From Porphyra umbilicalis (Eukaryota > Rhodophyta > Bangiophyceae > Bangiales > Bangiaceae): 64,000 bases of DNA. The notes beneath the pieces are model-generated. The model was not told where the DNA came from and did not search any database. It saw nothing but the letters and a program-made list of their open reading frames with translations. This document shows positions 1-10,348 of the stretch, one piece after another. The stretch's first letter is position 1. Each line of letters begins with the position of its first letter. The stretch is taken from positions 558,001 through 622,000 of the forward strand of contig KV918766.1 of NCBI GenBank assembly GCA_002049455.2. The letters are read 5' to 3'. Made by a program: the position numbers and the translations under genes.

Positions 1-1
1 G

Positions 2-922
2 GGTGGCGGCGCTGTGGCGGCCGTGTCGGCGCTGCCGCTGCCGCCCGCAGGCGCTCCTGCCCAGCTGCCACCGTTGCCGCCGCTGGCGGTCAATTTGGAA
101 GCCTTGAACGCCGCGCTGCGACAGTATGCTGCCGGCGCGTCTGTGCCTGGCTTGGTGCCGTCGGTGTTTGAGGAGGCCCACGCGGCGTCTGTGGCTGCCG
201 GTGCCGGCATGACTGGCGCAGACTACCTCCCCATGACGACGACATCCTTGTCGGCGGCGACGACAACTACGACGACGACGACGGCGGTCAACAACCACAG
301 CGTGGTCAGCGGCGGCGGCGGCGGGGAGGTGGGTAGCGCCGCCGTGTATCCACCCCCACCGCCGCCCCCGCATGCGGCAGCGCACGGCTACGCGTCGCCG
401 ACGGGGGCCTTTCCGTGCTTCCGCCCGCTCTCCTCCTCACCGTTGCCGCCGCTGCCGTGGTACCTGCACGCCGACGAGGCGGGTGGTGTCCCGCCAACGT
501 CGCAGGGGGTAGCGAGCGCGCCATCCGAAGCGGCGGCCGCCGCCGCCGCACACGAGTCGGCGTCGGCGGTGGCAATGGCGACGGCGGCGGCGGCGGGCGC
601 CCCAGGCCCAGGGCCTTCCCCGCCACCGCCGCCGTCGCGGTCGACGGCGGACTTGGTCGCCACCCTCAGCGGCGGCGGCGTGCCCGGTGGCAGCTCGTCG
701 GCGGTACTCGCGCCCTCGGCCGTGGACGCGCTGCTCGGGGGGCCTCTGCCGGCGCGGTCGACGCCGCCCGCATCGTCGCCGACGCCCGCGTCCGCGACCG
801 AGATGCGCATGTCGTACATGTCTGGGTGGTTCTTTTCGTCGCACGCGTCGCACCACAAGGTGTACTCCCCAGACGACTACATTCTCGACTCCCCGGGTGG
901 GGCGGACGTGCAGGATACGTGA
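2..922 (+). CDS. Low-complexity protein, C-terminal part only
   Basis: The reading frame is already open at the left edge, so the N-terminus lies outside the window. About 306 residues are visible and end at a TGA. The product is rich in Ala, Pro, Gly, Ser and Thr, with Pro runs, a Thr run and Gly runs, and no domain I recognise. Only the last 40 residues (from MRMSYMSGWFFSSHASHHKV to the end) have mixed composition with aromatic and His residues, so they may be the conserved tail. The first in-frame GTG is not a credible start. I cannot assign a function. That it is coding rests on the long open frame and the ordered C-terminus. Confidence 0.5.
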   Translation, partial: GGGAVAAVSALPLPPAGAPAQLPPLPPLAVNLEALNAALRQYAAGASVPGLVPSVFEEAHAASVAAGAGMTGADYLPMTTTSLSAATTTTTTTTAVNNHSVVSGGGGGEVGSAAVYPPPPPPPHAAAHGYASPTGAFPCFRPLSSSPLPPLPWYLHADEAGGVPPTSQGVASAPSEAAAAAAAHESASAVAMATAAAAGAPGPGPSPPPPPSRSTADLVATLSGGGVPGGSSSAVLAPSAVDALLGGPLPARSTPPASSPTPASATEMRMSYMSGWFFSSHASHHKVYSPDDYILDSPGGADVQDT

Positions 923-1377
923 GGAAATGTCAATCCTTGTTCTCGGTTTTTGATGATTGTGTGGATGCGCATTTCTTGTGCAGGGGCCGTGGTGACACCT
1001 CGTCGGCGAATCCTGTGTTTGCGTGCCCATGCTTGAGATACGAGCGGCTGCATTTTCTCTGTGTGTGCGCCGTCGTTCTGTACGGGATTGTGTCGCCGAT
1101 GACGGAACTCTTGTGATATGTCGAGCGCGGGAGTACATGAGGACTGTTGGTACATCAAGATGCCGCTTGCGGAAGCTCCATTTCAAAAGCAAAACAAGTG
1201 GATACAGTGACTTGGATACAGACCACACGGTTCAGCGTGGCACTGTCCAACCGCGTTCCCCGTGGCGTGTCGCGTCTCCCCGGTCTGCCAACCACCTACA
1301 CCCAAAAGACACGGCTCCGCTCCCCTTCCCCGGCCCCCCACCCATACCACCCCACCCGTTGACCTCCCGAGTAGCAC
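923..1377. other. Convergent intergenic spacer
   Basis: This is the 3' space between the partial gene and the transporter gene, which converge here. It has lower GC than the flanks and T-rich stretches just after the first stop. I see no gene in it. Confidence 0.5.
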
Positions 1378-2660
1378 TTAGTCTAGGCTCTCGGGCCCCT
1401 CGATCAGCGTGAACACGGCAAACACCTCAAAGAGAATGCCGCTGACGAGCGCGACCATTCGCTCCGAGATCTTGGACGATACCGCGACCGCCGCAACAAC
1501 AGCCATGCCCGTGCACAAGACGTTAGCGGCGGTCGCCCCCCCAATGACCGCCACCGCGTTGCCGCTCGCCGCCAAGGCCATCGTCGCGAGCATGCTGCGG
1601 TCGCACCACTCAGCGACAAAGATCAGGGAGACGATCTTGAGGAGGACAGACACCTTGGATTCGGCTTCCCCTTGCACGTCGAGGGAGGCAACCAGCTCCT
1701 CCGCGCCTGCCCGCTCCCCGCCAGCCACTGGGGTGGCGGGCGCCACGCCCGTCGCGGTGCTACCGGCGGTGGCCACCGCCGGCAGGCCCGACGCCGGCGG
1801 ATCCCCCCCGGTGTCGACGACAGGGAGCGGGATTGGATGATCATCTGCGCGCCAAAGACGACAAAGAGCGCCACCGAAAAGTAGTGGGTGACGATCGGCG
1901 GCAGGAAATGCATCACCTGCCCGAGGCAACACGCAATGAGCGTCATTGCCGTCAGCGCGAGCAGCGCGCCCGTAAACACCATGGACGGCGAGTGCTTCAT
2001 CGCCATGAGCGCGGTCGCAAACATGCTCTTATCCCCAAACTCTGAGAGGAAGACGACGCCAAACGCTTCGGCAAAGGCCTTGGCCAAGCCCCCCCCGCCC
2101 GCCGCAGCCGTCGCCGACCCAGCCACCGGCACGGCGGGGACGGCCACCGACGCGAGCTTCCCCACCGCAAGCGGCCCAAAGGAGCGCGACGCAAACATCC
2201 CCACTACCGCCAGCGCAACGGTCGGCGCCATGCGCGCGAGGCGCAGCGCCGCGCCGTGCCGCACCCGCACCCGCCGCACAGTCGACGCGGCGGTCACGGC
2301 GGCGCGGAGCGCGCGGCGGGCCACCGACAGCACCGACGCGCGCGCGCGGGCGGCGGGTACCGACCAAAACGGCCGCGCGGTGCCGGCCGCTACGGCTGCA
2401 GCGGCCACGGCCGGCGGCACCGCCGCCGCCGCCCCCGCCGCCGCCGACAGCTCGTCGGCCGGGCGGCCGGCGGCGGCCGGCGGCGGCACACCGACAGTCG
2501 CCTTTGGCACGCACCACGCGGCCACGGCCGGCCGCCGCAGCGGCACCGCGACGGCCAAGGCCGACCGCCGGTCCCGCCGGGCGGAGGGCAGGGCGGCCAC
2601 GCGGCGGGCGCCGACGGCGGCGCCCGCGGGGGCGGCAAACGCGATCATGCCGACGGACAT
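1378..2660 (-). CDS. GDT1/UPF0016 family cation transporter, probably plastidic (PAM71-like)
   Basis: GDT1-family proteins move Mn2+ or Ca2+; plastid members supply manganese to photosystem II. Both family signature helices are visible: the first half carries FLSEFGDKSMFATALMA and the second VAEWCDRSMLATMALAA. These are the two E-x-G/C-D-[KR]-S motifs that line the cation path, each followed by further hydrophobic spans. The first roughly 170 residues form a Ser/Arg/Ala-rich leader that looks like a plastid transit peptide, starting MSVGMIAFAAP. The two halves lie in different frames that meet at a run of seven C on the plus strand (1803-1809), inside the non-conserved linker. One extra base there restores a continuous protein of about 427 residues, so assembly error or a homopolymer change is likelier than an intron. 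Substrate (Mn versus Ca) is inferred from the family. Confidence 0.92.
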
Positions 2661-4392
2661 GGAGGGGGTGGGGGGGGGGAGGGGGTGGCCGACGCCCAGA
2701 CGGCGGGAGACGCTGGGGGGACGGTACGAAGGCGCGGACGGAGGGGGGGCGGAAGGCGGAGCAAGGACGACCTGAGCTCAACGCCCGCGGCGAGGAAGGA
2801 CGTGGACGGGGTGCCGCGCGTGATGGCGGCAGCGGTCGGCGGCGGGACACGGGCTTTCGTGCGGGCAACGCGCGTCCTGGGATTTAGCATTGGTGGACTC
2901 TCGTTAAGTAAACGACGGCGCAGGAAAGTGCTGGCTCGTCGAACAAGTGCACTGTCAACAAGTTGCGCTTCCACTCATACCTTACCGAATACGTAATGAT
3001 TAGGATGCGGCCGGCTCCTGGGCCGCCTTGACGACACGAAGGCCCGACACCACGGGGAATACGGGCGGTGTGGGTCTTCCACAGACGGCCGGCCAGGCGC
3101 CACTACCGTGCTCGCCCGGTCTTCGTTCTTACAAATATTTTGCGGTGCAGACGCGACGCCGTCACCATGGTCGCCGTCGAGGACCTCACGCTGGCCCCTG
3201 TCGTCTGGTGCTGCTAGCCGCGCTCGCCCGCGGCTGCCAGCTTCCCCATGAGCAGGCAGGGCCTTGCGGTACCCCGCCGCCGCCCCACACCCCGAGTCGG
3301 GTGTCCAGGCCGTCCCGACCGGCGCTCCTCCTGGTCGGCGCGTCGCCCAGCTGGCGACGCGGCGATGCGGCGCTCCCCCTTTTCCAAGTGACTCCCCTGC
3401 TTTTGGTGCCCGCATCGTGCAAGGACCACCCATGCGCGGCGATGTCATGGTCGGTGACGTTGGCGTTTGTTTCTCCTCCCCCCCTCCCCCAGGGCCTTGC
3501 CATGTCATGCAAGCACCCTGGCCGGTCGACGCGGGGCCCGCTCATCTCTCTCTCTTGCCGTAGGCCCTCCTCTCGCGCCCGACGTGTGCGATGAATGCTC
3601 CCGTGACCGCGGCCCGCGTGGCGCGCACCGCCGACGGGCCGCTACGTGCACCCCCTCGCGCGCAGGTGGATGCCTCTTTTCGGCTACACTGTGCTGCTGT
3701 GCGGCGCTGCCTTACCAGGTGGGCTCTCCGATACGTCCTGGTGGGCGAGGCGGTCGATCTTCGTACCTCCCTCACCCCACCCCCACCCCCCCCTCCACCT
3801 AGCCGTGGGCCAGGCCCCCGTGGCGGGCGGCCTTGCCTGCTGCGCTGCCCGTTGACCGCCGCTGCAGGGCAGCTGGGCAGGCCAGGCTGCGGCGGCGCCG
3901 GTGGTCCATTCAGGACCCCATGGCGGGGGCGGCGCGACTTTTGGACAACCCCGCCGCGGCCGTCGGAGGTGCCCATGTCCAAACACTCGCCACAGGTGGC
4001 CGGTCCGCCTCAACAGCGGCAGCCCTTCGCCTCGGGCTTCTGGGTTGCTCAGAGCGGGGCCACACACGGGGATCCCTGACACCGGGGGTGTCGGCGGCTG
4101 CTCCCGAGAGGCGCAAGTGCCCGCCGGCTGAGCGGCGCCGTTGCCTGGCTCTATCTACCGCCGCGTGTGTGGCCGCCTCGACGCTCCGTTTGTCGAGTTG
4201 CGGGCCCTTTCTCCATATCTCGTCCGTCTCTTCACCCGAGCGGTCACGTGCCGCGGAGCGCCCGCGTGGGGGCGCTGCCAACTCGCGGCCGCGTGAGCGG
4301 GAAACCAGACAGGCCTTTGTGCTGCGTGTCTTGCTGTCGCTGCGCGGGGACGCACGTAGGTGGGTGTACAGCGCTCCACCAGGCGTCGCACC
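2661..4392. other. Unresolved region with exon-like fragments
   Basis: The first ~300 bases are the upstream region of the transporter. From about 3166 to 4080 the plus strand has short open stretches bounded by good splice consensus. These include an ATG in strong context (ACCATGG) at 3167, polypyrimidine-AG acceptors near 3489, 3563 and 3665, and a CCAG/GTGGG donor near 3719. One stretch around 3650-3730 encodes a hydrophobic segment (PLFGYTVLLCGAALPG). A small multi-exon gene is possible, but I could not assemble one convincingly, so no CDS is given. Confidence 0.3.
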
Positions 4393-5082
4393 ATGGCGTC
4401 GCCATCGTCGGAGAGCTTCCCGGACCGAAATGTGGCCAGCGGGAACGTGCCGCCGCCGCGCCCCAAGTTCTCCCGCCCCAAGGGCGGCGCCACGTTCATT
4501 GGGAAGGGCAAAGGCGCGGTGCCGACCACAGATGTGGCCAAGGAGCGGGCGTCCCAGGAGGAGGAGGCCAAGCTCAAGGCCAAGGAGGAGGTGAAGCGGC
4601 TGAAGGAGGCGGCCAAGTCGGCCCGCTACGAGAAGGATGACGATTACAACGACTTTATCGACGGCAAGGCGGTTGATTCGGACGAGGAGACGGCAAAGGA
4701 GATGGGCGAGGCGGGCGACCAGCTGGCCGACCACGACGGGCTGAGCTTTGACGACATGGCGGAGAAGGCTGAAGTCGACGACCTCGAATCTTCGTCGGAT
4801 GAGGATGCGGAGCCGGTCGAGGCCCTCAAGGCGCAGAGCCGCACCTTCTTGGTGCGCAAGAATGCCGCCGTGGCCGCCAAGGGCTCAACCGCTGGGGAGG
4901 GGGAGAACAAGATTGGCGACGTGGCCGCGCGCGGGGCGCCTAAGCTCGGCACCTTCATCATGCGGCGGAAGAAGACGGGGGACGTGCCGGTGGCGGCAGG
5001 CTCGTCGGATGACCCGCCGAGAGAGTCGAGGCTGCCCAAGAAGGGCGGGATGACGTTTATGCGCCGCAAAAACAAAGCGTGA
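4393..5082 (+). CDS. Small charged protein with repeated TF-x-x-RK motifs, unknown function
   Basis: The ATG at 4393 lies in strong context (CACCATGG); an in-frame upstream ATG would only add 11 residues of untranslated-leader type. The product is 229 residues, very hydrophilic, without signal peptide or membrane span. A central coiled-coil-like stretch rich in Glu/Lys (residues ~50-80) is followed by an acidic Ser/Asp/Glu region with several casein-kinase-II-like sites. Four short copies of a related motif stand out: ATFIGKGKG near the N-terminus, RTFLVRKN in the middle, GTFIMRRKK, and MTFMRRKN at the extreme C-terminus, three of them preceded by a PK or PKK/PKL turn. Such repeated short basic-hydrophobic motifs often bind a partner protein. 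I recognise no family. The gene converges with the eL15 gene. Confidence 0.75.
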   Translation: MASPSSESFPDRNVASGNVPPPRPKFSRPKGGATFIGKGKGAVPTTDVAKERASQEEEAKLKAKEEVKRLKEAAKSARYEKDDDYNDFIDGKAVDSDEETAKEMGEAGDQLADHDGLSFDDMAEKAEVDDLESSSDEDAEPVEALKAQSRTFLVRKNAAVAAKGSTAGEGENKIGDVAARGAPKLGTFIMRRKKTGDVPVAAGSSDDPPRESRLPKKGGMTFMRRKNKA

Positions 5083-5461
5083 GGCCCCTCATCCTCTGCC
5101 TCGGCCCCCCCCGCCGCCCCTTCCCTGACCACGCGTGCCCTAGTTTGAGTATTTGTTGTGTGTTCCGTGTCTGCACGTGCCGGGCGTTTGTTGTTTACGG
5201 GTGCTATTCCACCTCGTCCCTCCGACTGGGCGAGGCGTCGGCGGGGCTGCTCGGTGCGGGAATGGGGGTCGCCAGGCGCGGGGTAACGGGCGTGTGGCCG
5301 AGTTGTGTACCGCCCACGCTGGGGCCGCCTGGTCCTCGTTTTCTGGTCTGTTCAGTTTTCTTTACTCTGCCCGCCCTTGTGGACCATTGTGAACCTCTTA
5401 GGAATGAGCGACAGCACCCCAGCATTTTGCGACTGCGTCGCTTTCAACGTCATGAATGGCA

Positions 5462-5507
5462 CAGGTGTTGGTCGACACCATGGTCTGCGCCAGACCATGT
5501 GTCACCT
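5462..5507 (+). other. Stem-loop in the 3' UTR
   Basis: An inner stem pairs CATGGTCTG with CAGACCATG across a three-base CGC loop. It extends outward through ACAC/GTGT with one bulge and an outer CAGGTG/CACCTG pair. It lies downstream of the small charged-protein gene and just before its poly(A) signal, so it would be in the transcript's 3' UTR. Function is unknown. Confidence 0.55.
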
Positions 5508-5527
5508 GCCTCTCTCCCCGCGGCTGC

Positions 5528-5533
5528 AATAAA
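5528..5533 (+). promoter_or_regulatory. Likely poly(A) signal AATAAA
   Basis: A canonical AATAAA hexamer lies about 450 bases past the stop of the upstream plus-strand gene and about 20 bases after a strong stem-loop. It is followed by a GT-rich stretch (GCGTGTGTGCTG), the usual downstream element. Confidence 0.5.
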
Positions 5534-5943
5534 GCGTGTGTGCTGCTGCCAACCCGCCACGCCGCAGCTCGGCTGCACACTAGCGGGTCGGAAATAGGAT
5601 GTGCCGAGCGCACATTGTGGGCAATCAGAGAAGAAACACCGCACAGTGTGGCACGAACAGCACACCACAGCAGCAAACCTCACGCAACACAGGGGAGCTG
5701 CACAAGAATGCTTTGGTTCTTTTCCTAGAATCCAGCCTCTCACGCAAAAGGACGCGAGAAAACCAGACGGGCCAACCCCACGAGCCCCACCACAAAACCC
5801 CCCACAACCGCCGCACCGCACCCGCACCGCACAACCCATCGCACACTCCACCGCACTGCGTACAGCCGCCATCCAACGTGGCGTTCGCCCAAGAGAAGTG
5901 CGGCACCCGCAGACGAACACCATCGGCCACCGCAGGCCGACGC

Positions 5944-6558
5944 TCAGCGGTAGCGCTTGAGCGACAGCGTGTTGTGCTTCTTCCATACACCCCGGATGGA
6001 CGGGCGCATCTTGGAGACGCCATGCCCCTTGCGCATCAGGCCGCGGCCGTGGCGACCGGCAGCGGTCAAGCCGCGGCGCTCACGGTGCTTCATCACCGGG
6101 CGCGCAATCCAGTTAATGCGCGGGTCCCGGCGGATGGCCTTGTGCGAAGGATCGACCATGATGACCTCGTAATACTTGTAGACCGAGTCGTGGTTCACCC
6201 AATACGAGTTGAGCACCCGCAGGTTGCCGCACCGCCGCCCCGCACGCTCCTCCGCCACGGAGCGCTTGTTGCGCTGGAACTTGAGCTGCGAGATACCCTG
6301 GTGCTTGGGCTTACCATACTGGATACCCTTCGACACCGGGCGCTTGCGGCCACCGCGGCGGACGCGCACGCGGTAGACCACATAGCCCTGCTTGGCCTTG
6401 TAACCCAGACGACGGGCCTTGTCGGGCCGCGATGGGCGCGACGCACGGTGGATGGCCGGCAGGTGGCGGAACTCCCATGCGCGCACGCGGAGAAGGAAGC
6501 GGAGTACGTCGCTCTGCTTCTTGCGCCACAGCTCTTCCAGGTACTTGTAGGCACCCAT
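5944..6558 (-). CDS. RPL15: 60S ribosomal protein eL15
   Basis: This is a cytosolic large-subunit ribosomal protein. The start at [17 protein letters not shown] is the near-invariant eL15 N-terminus, which decides the start over an in-frame ATG-less six-residue extension. The 204-residue length is exactly that of eukaryotic eL15. Further hallmarks include [53 protein letters not shown] and the basic tail ending LKRYR. No intron is present. It converges with the gene ending at 5082. It is certainly the cytosolic, archaeal/eukaryotic-type protein and not plastid bL15. Confidence 0.98.
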   Translation of the reverse strand: MGAYKYLEELWRKKQSDVLRFLLRVRAWEFRHLPAIHRASRPSRPDKARRLGYKAKQGYVVYRVRVRRGGRKRPVSKGIQYGKPKHQGISQLKFQRNKRSVAEERAGRRCGNLRVLNSYWVNHDSVYKYYEVIMVDPSHKAIRRDPRINWIARPVMKHRERRGLTAAGRHGRGLMRKGHGVSKMRPSIRGVWKKHNTLSLKRYR

Positions 6559-7535
6559 GGCTGCAACAAGCAGCAACCGTCAGGACGCAAAGGGGGGATG
6601 GGGGAGGGGATCAGGCGAATGATGCCCGGCGATGACCGAGACCACAGCGCGGAGCGTCCCGAGGAGGACACCGCCGCGACGTCGACCACCGCAACGATGC
6701 CCAATTGGACATCCACATCCGGTCACGGTGTGCATTGGCCGCCACATGACACAATGGCGGAATCACGGGGGGCCTCTTTTTCAAAGCCTTCAGAGACAGG
6801 CTGTGGTCGATGAAAATATCCGGCCCCGTATTGATGTGAGAAGTCTTTCATAATTACCATTGGCGGGTACACTTAGCTCGCGTGCGAGTGACTGAGTCCG
6901 ATTCTTGGCATTCGCCTGCGCAGGCACTATTCTTGTTCTTCGCCTACACAGGCGAAGGGCAAGAACAGAGCATGCCCCACACCGAAGCTGCCGCGTGATT
7001 CCGTGCTCTGTTGCACCGTCGCACGCTTGGTGTGCGCAGCAGATTCTTGACAAACCGCGTGGTACTGATATTGTTGACAGTCACAGTACACAGAATGTGA
7101 CCATGGTGTGGCGCATGTGTGTGCGGTAAAGCAGACCAGACGTGTGGGACAGACCGCGCGTCACCTTTTTTCCGAGGAGGTCGGTGGCAGTAGCGTTAGT
7201 TTGACGCGCGAGTGTTCCGCATCAAGTATTGACTGTAGCATGTGTGCACCCCAAGTATTGATTGACTATGACACATACGAGACGCAAGGGACGGACGTGT
7301 GGGGCGGCGATGCACTCGGCAGACGCCCCGGCAATACAAGAACCCTGGGATGCTCCCGAGGTACGTATGATGCAGTGGCGCCAGCTGATGGGACGATACA
7401 AAAAAAAAAGTAACGCACTGACACGGCCGCTCGTCCTTCTCCCGCCAGGCTGATGGTACAACCCGCACTGTGGGCAAGCAGGAGGCAATCAAAAAAAAAA
7501 GGCTAACGAGTCGAACGCCCCTGAGGCGTTCCGGC
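6559..7535. other. eL15 upstream region and spacer
   Basis: The eL15 promoter and 5' UTR must lie here. I saw no convincing TATA box. The region is less GC-rich than the genes. It contains a perfect palindrome GCCTGCGCAGGC near 6915 and, right after it, a hairpin whose arms GTTCTTCGCCT and AGGCGAAGGGCAAGAAC face each other across ACAC (about 6934-6965). Two A-runs of about ten bases lie near 7400 and 7490. No gene is visible. Confidence 0.4.
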
Positions 7536-8952
7536 TTAGCCCAGCGAAGGGTCAATCTCCGAGATGCGCACCGGCCGGTTCTCCTTGATGCTCTTCGTCG
7601 CGGCCATGGCGTACACCACAGGGATGCGGCCGTCGTTACCCGTGCAAGGCACCGGCGTGTCTTGCACGATGCAGTCGATGAAGGCAATCATCTCCATCAG
7701 GAAGGCCGACGCAAAGCGCTGCATGAAGAAGTACACGGGCAGGTCCGTGTGGCACCCCGTGCGGTCCGCGTACGTGGCGGTGTTGGGGAAGTTGTTGTTC
7801 ACCGTGATGGCGCCAGAGGTGCCAAAGAACTCTGCTTTTTGATCGTAGCCATACGGGGTGGCCCGTGAGTTGTCAATGGTGCCAATGCAGCCGTTGGCAA
7901 ACTTGAGGTGGCAGATGGTGTTGTCATAGTCCCCAAGCGCCTCAATCTCAGGGTTGACGGCCAAGCCCGTGGCGTAAATCTCCACGACGTCGGAGCCAAC
8001 CAGGTACCGCGCCATGTCGAAGTCTGTGGTTGTGGCCGAGGCGAGCATGCAAGACAGTACCAACAGCGAAAGCGAAAGAGGGGCGCAGATAAGAGAAGGT
8101 TAGAACAGAGCAACTGTGGTGACCAAGGGCGGTCCGCAAAGCAAGCATGACAGCCTACGTACGCAGGAGACTGCCCGACACGCATATCCAGTCACACCAG
8201 GTCACAGGCAGGTTCACCAACGTACCATGGATGGTCTGATCCAGGAAGACGCCACCCGAGTTCTTCAGGTACCCCACCGGGGGTGGCGCTGGGTCGCGCG
8301 ACGTCAGGTGCAGCTTGACTGGAGTGCCCAGGAAGCCCTTGGCGCGGGCGTCATAAGCGCGACCAAAGTCGGCGTCGTACCGCTTCTGGAATCCAATCAT
8401 CAGCTTCACACCCGCCTCCTCGACGGCCGCGAGCGCCTCGTCAATGACGGAGAGCGACTTGTCAATGGGCTTCTCACAGAAGATGTGCTTGCCTGCGGCG
8501 GCAGCCTCCTTGATGATGTCCGCGTGCGTGTCGGTCGGCGAGCACACAATGATAGCGTGGACGTCTGCATTGTTGATGAGGTCCTTGTAGTCCGTGCACG
8601 CCATCGGTACGTTGTATTGTTTGGCCAGGAGGCGGGCCGACTCCTCAAAGAAGTCCGACACGCAGACTAGCTCCGCGTCGGGGACCTTGTTGGCCAGGTT
8701 GGCCGCGTGGCATTGACCGATGCGGCCGCAGCCAATGATGCCAACGTGGACCTTGGCCTCATCCGACACCGAGTCCTCCAGCCGCAGCGCCGAGTCGGCG
8801 ACCTTGGTGAAGGCGTCCGCCGACTGCTGCACCATCACTTTGTGCAGCTTCGAGTCGCCATAGAACAGGTTGCGGTCATAACTGTCCGTCCGCGTCAGCG
8901 TCTGCTTGGTCGGACGCTTCAGCTTCCCAGCCTCATGGTCCGGCTTGTACAT
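7536..8952 (-). CDS. Inositol 2-dehydrogenase-like oxidoreductase (Gfo/Idh/MocA), two exons
   Basis: This family oxidises myo-inositol or related sugars with NAD(P)+. Exon 1 is 8952-8226 and exon 2 is 8023-7536. The 202-base intron begins GTACG and ends CCACAG. Splicing gives TIH-DFDMARYLVG, exactly the conserved H-D-x-D-M-A run of the family, and 404 residues in all. The Rossmann motif VHVGIIGCGRIGQCHAANL follows an N-terminal extension of about 70 residues. The catalytic lysine lies in FCEKPID, and DLINNADVHAIIVCSPTDTHADII-type segments match bacterial inositol dehydrogenase (IolG) closely. The ATG at 8952 is the first in frame. The extension lacks obvious transit-peptide character, so a cytosolic location is likely. 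Substrate is inferred from family likeness; other sugar dehydrogenases of the family are possible. Confidence 0.92.
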
Positions 8953-10348
8953 GATGAGGGATTGAGGGTGGACGGGAACAGGTGGCTACGCGGCTGCTAC
9001 AGTGCTGTGCGAGGGCACACCCGCAGTGACAAAGTCGAGCGCATCAGGGATGGCATCCACAGAGCAGGCGGAACGGGAAGAGTGCGTGGGGTCTCTTAAA
9101 TAGGGTACGAGACCGGTCAGTATCGCGGCACGGGGAACCGTCGACGGCAGGTCAAGCCGGCCACGGCATGCAACCACCTTCACCCATCAGAGGCGCCCAC
9201 CCACATTTGATGCCGTGGGCTGTCGAGTAGCTCGCCGCATCACTGCACCGTCCGAGCTCGTCAGCGCGCCAAGCGCGAGAGTCAACAGGCCGTCGCGCAC
9301 AGGCGCAGACGCTGGCAACACGACTGCCCGCCCCCATGCTGACACGAGGACCCACGGCGGCGGCGCGTCACGCTCTCCCAACTCACCTCAGCAATCCGCG
9401 GCGGCGGCGATACGGACAGCGGGCGGGTTCGCGACCGGCGCCGCAATGGTCGCGCGTCGCGGGCGGCCCGAGCACGACAGGCGCCACGGGGCAAGATAAG
9501 CACGAAATCTTGCGCTGCCGCTCGCACCACCCGCGCGAGTGGGGAGAGGTGATCGGGCAGGGCCATGGACGGCCAGCCCCCCCCCCCCCCTTGCGGCACA
9601 CGCACGCGGACGTGCCCGGCTGCCGAGCAACCGCACGTGTGGCGTGCCTGGGGCTGGTCGGGCAGGCGATGCCCGAGGCAGGCGCATGGATTTCTCGGGC
9701 TGGGGGCCTCGCAGTGTGTGATGGACAATCGCTGCGACAATTGGCTTGGGCACGCCCTCATAGGGCAGTGACACGCTGATGCAAACAACGCGCGGCGGGG
9801 ATCACACACCCGAGATGCGCGTAGGCGGCCCCCCTATGCTTACATGGGATCTCCCTGTGCAAAGGCGTGTGTGCAAGTGGGTCTCGTGCGGGCCCAGATC
9901 TAATGGTCCAGGTGGCAGCGTCGTGCGGCATTCCAGGTTGGGAGTTGATGCCGCAACACCTGATTGCGCTGAGCATGGTGCCCCGACGCTATTGGCTCGA
10001 AGAATATCCGGCGCCTCGCATATCTCCTCACGAAGTATTTGATATTGTAACTGTGAACGTTAATTGTGAGATCAAGTGATTGACCATTGGTTTGAATGAT
10101 GACACTGGCATGGTCGGCAGGTCCTTCGATTGCCCAGACACTGCGAGGACCGGTCCACAGAAGCCCTCCAGCGTAAGCCTTTCCCCCCGTGGCTTCTGCT
10201 TGCAAGCACCAAGCTTGGTTGGCGCCGTCACCCGCCTCACCCTCCGTTTGATTGACGCCCCCGGTCCATTCCTCGCCGCTTTCGTGCGAGGTCCAACACC
10301 ACCTTCCTCCCGCAACAGCGCCGCGTGCTCCTCCCCGTGCTGTCCCCG
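8953..10348. other. Divergent spacer
   Basis: This separates the oxidoreductase (-) from the next plus-strand gene, so both promoters should be here. The frames in it are short, mutually overlapping and Arg/Pro-rich, as expected for non-coding GC-rich DNA. A run of about twelve C lies near 9580. The part 9950-10080 is AT-richer. No gene is supported. Confidence 0.4.

Noticed and set aside
1378-1932. Two separate GDT1-like genes
   Set aside because: The two frames each carry one half of a single transporter and meet at a homopolymer in the linker, so one gene is the better reading.
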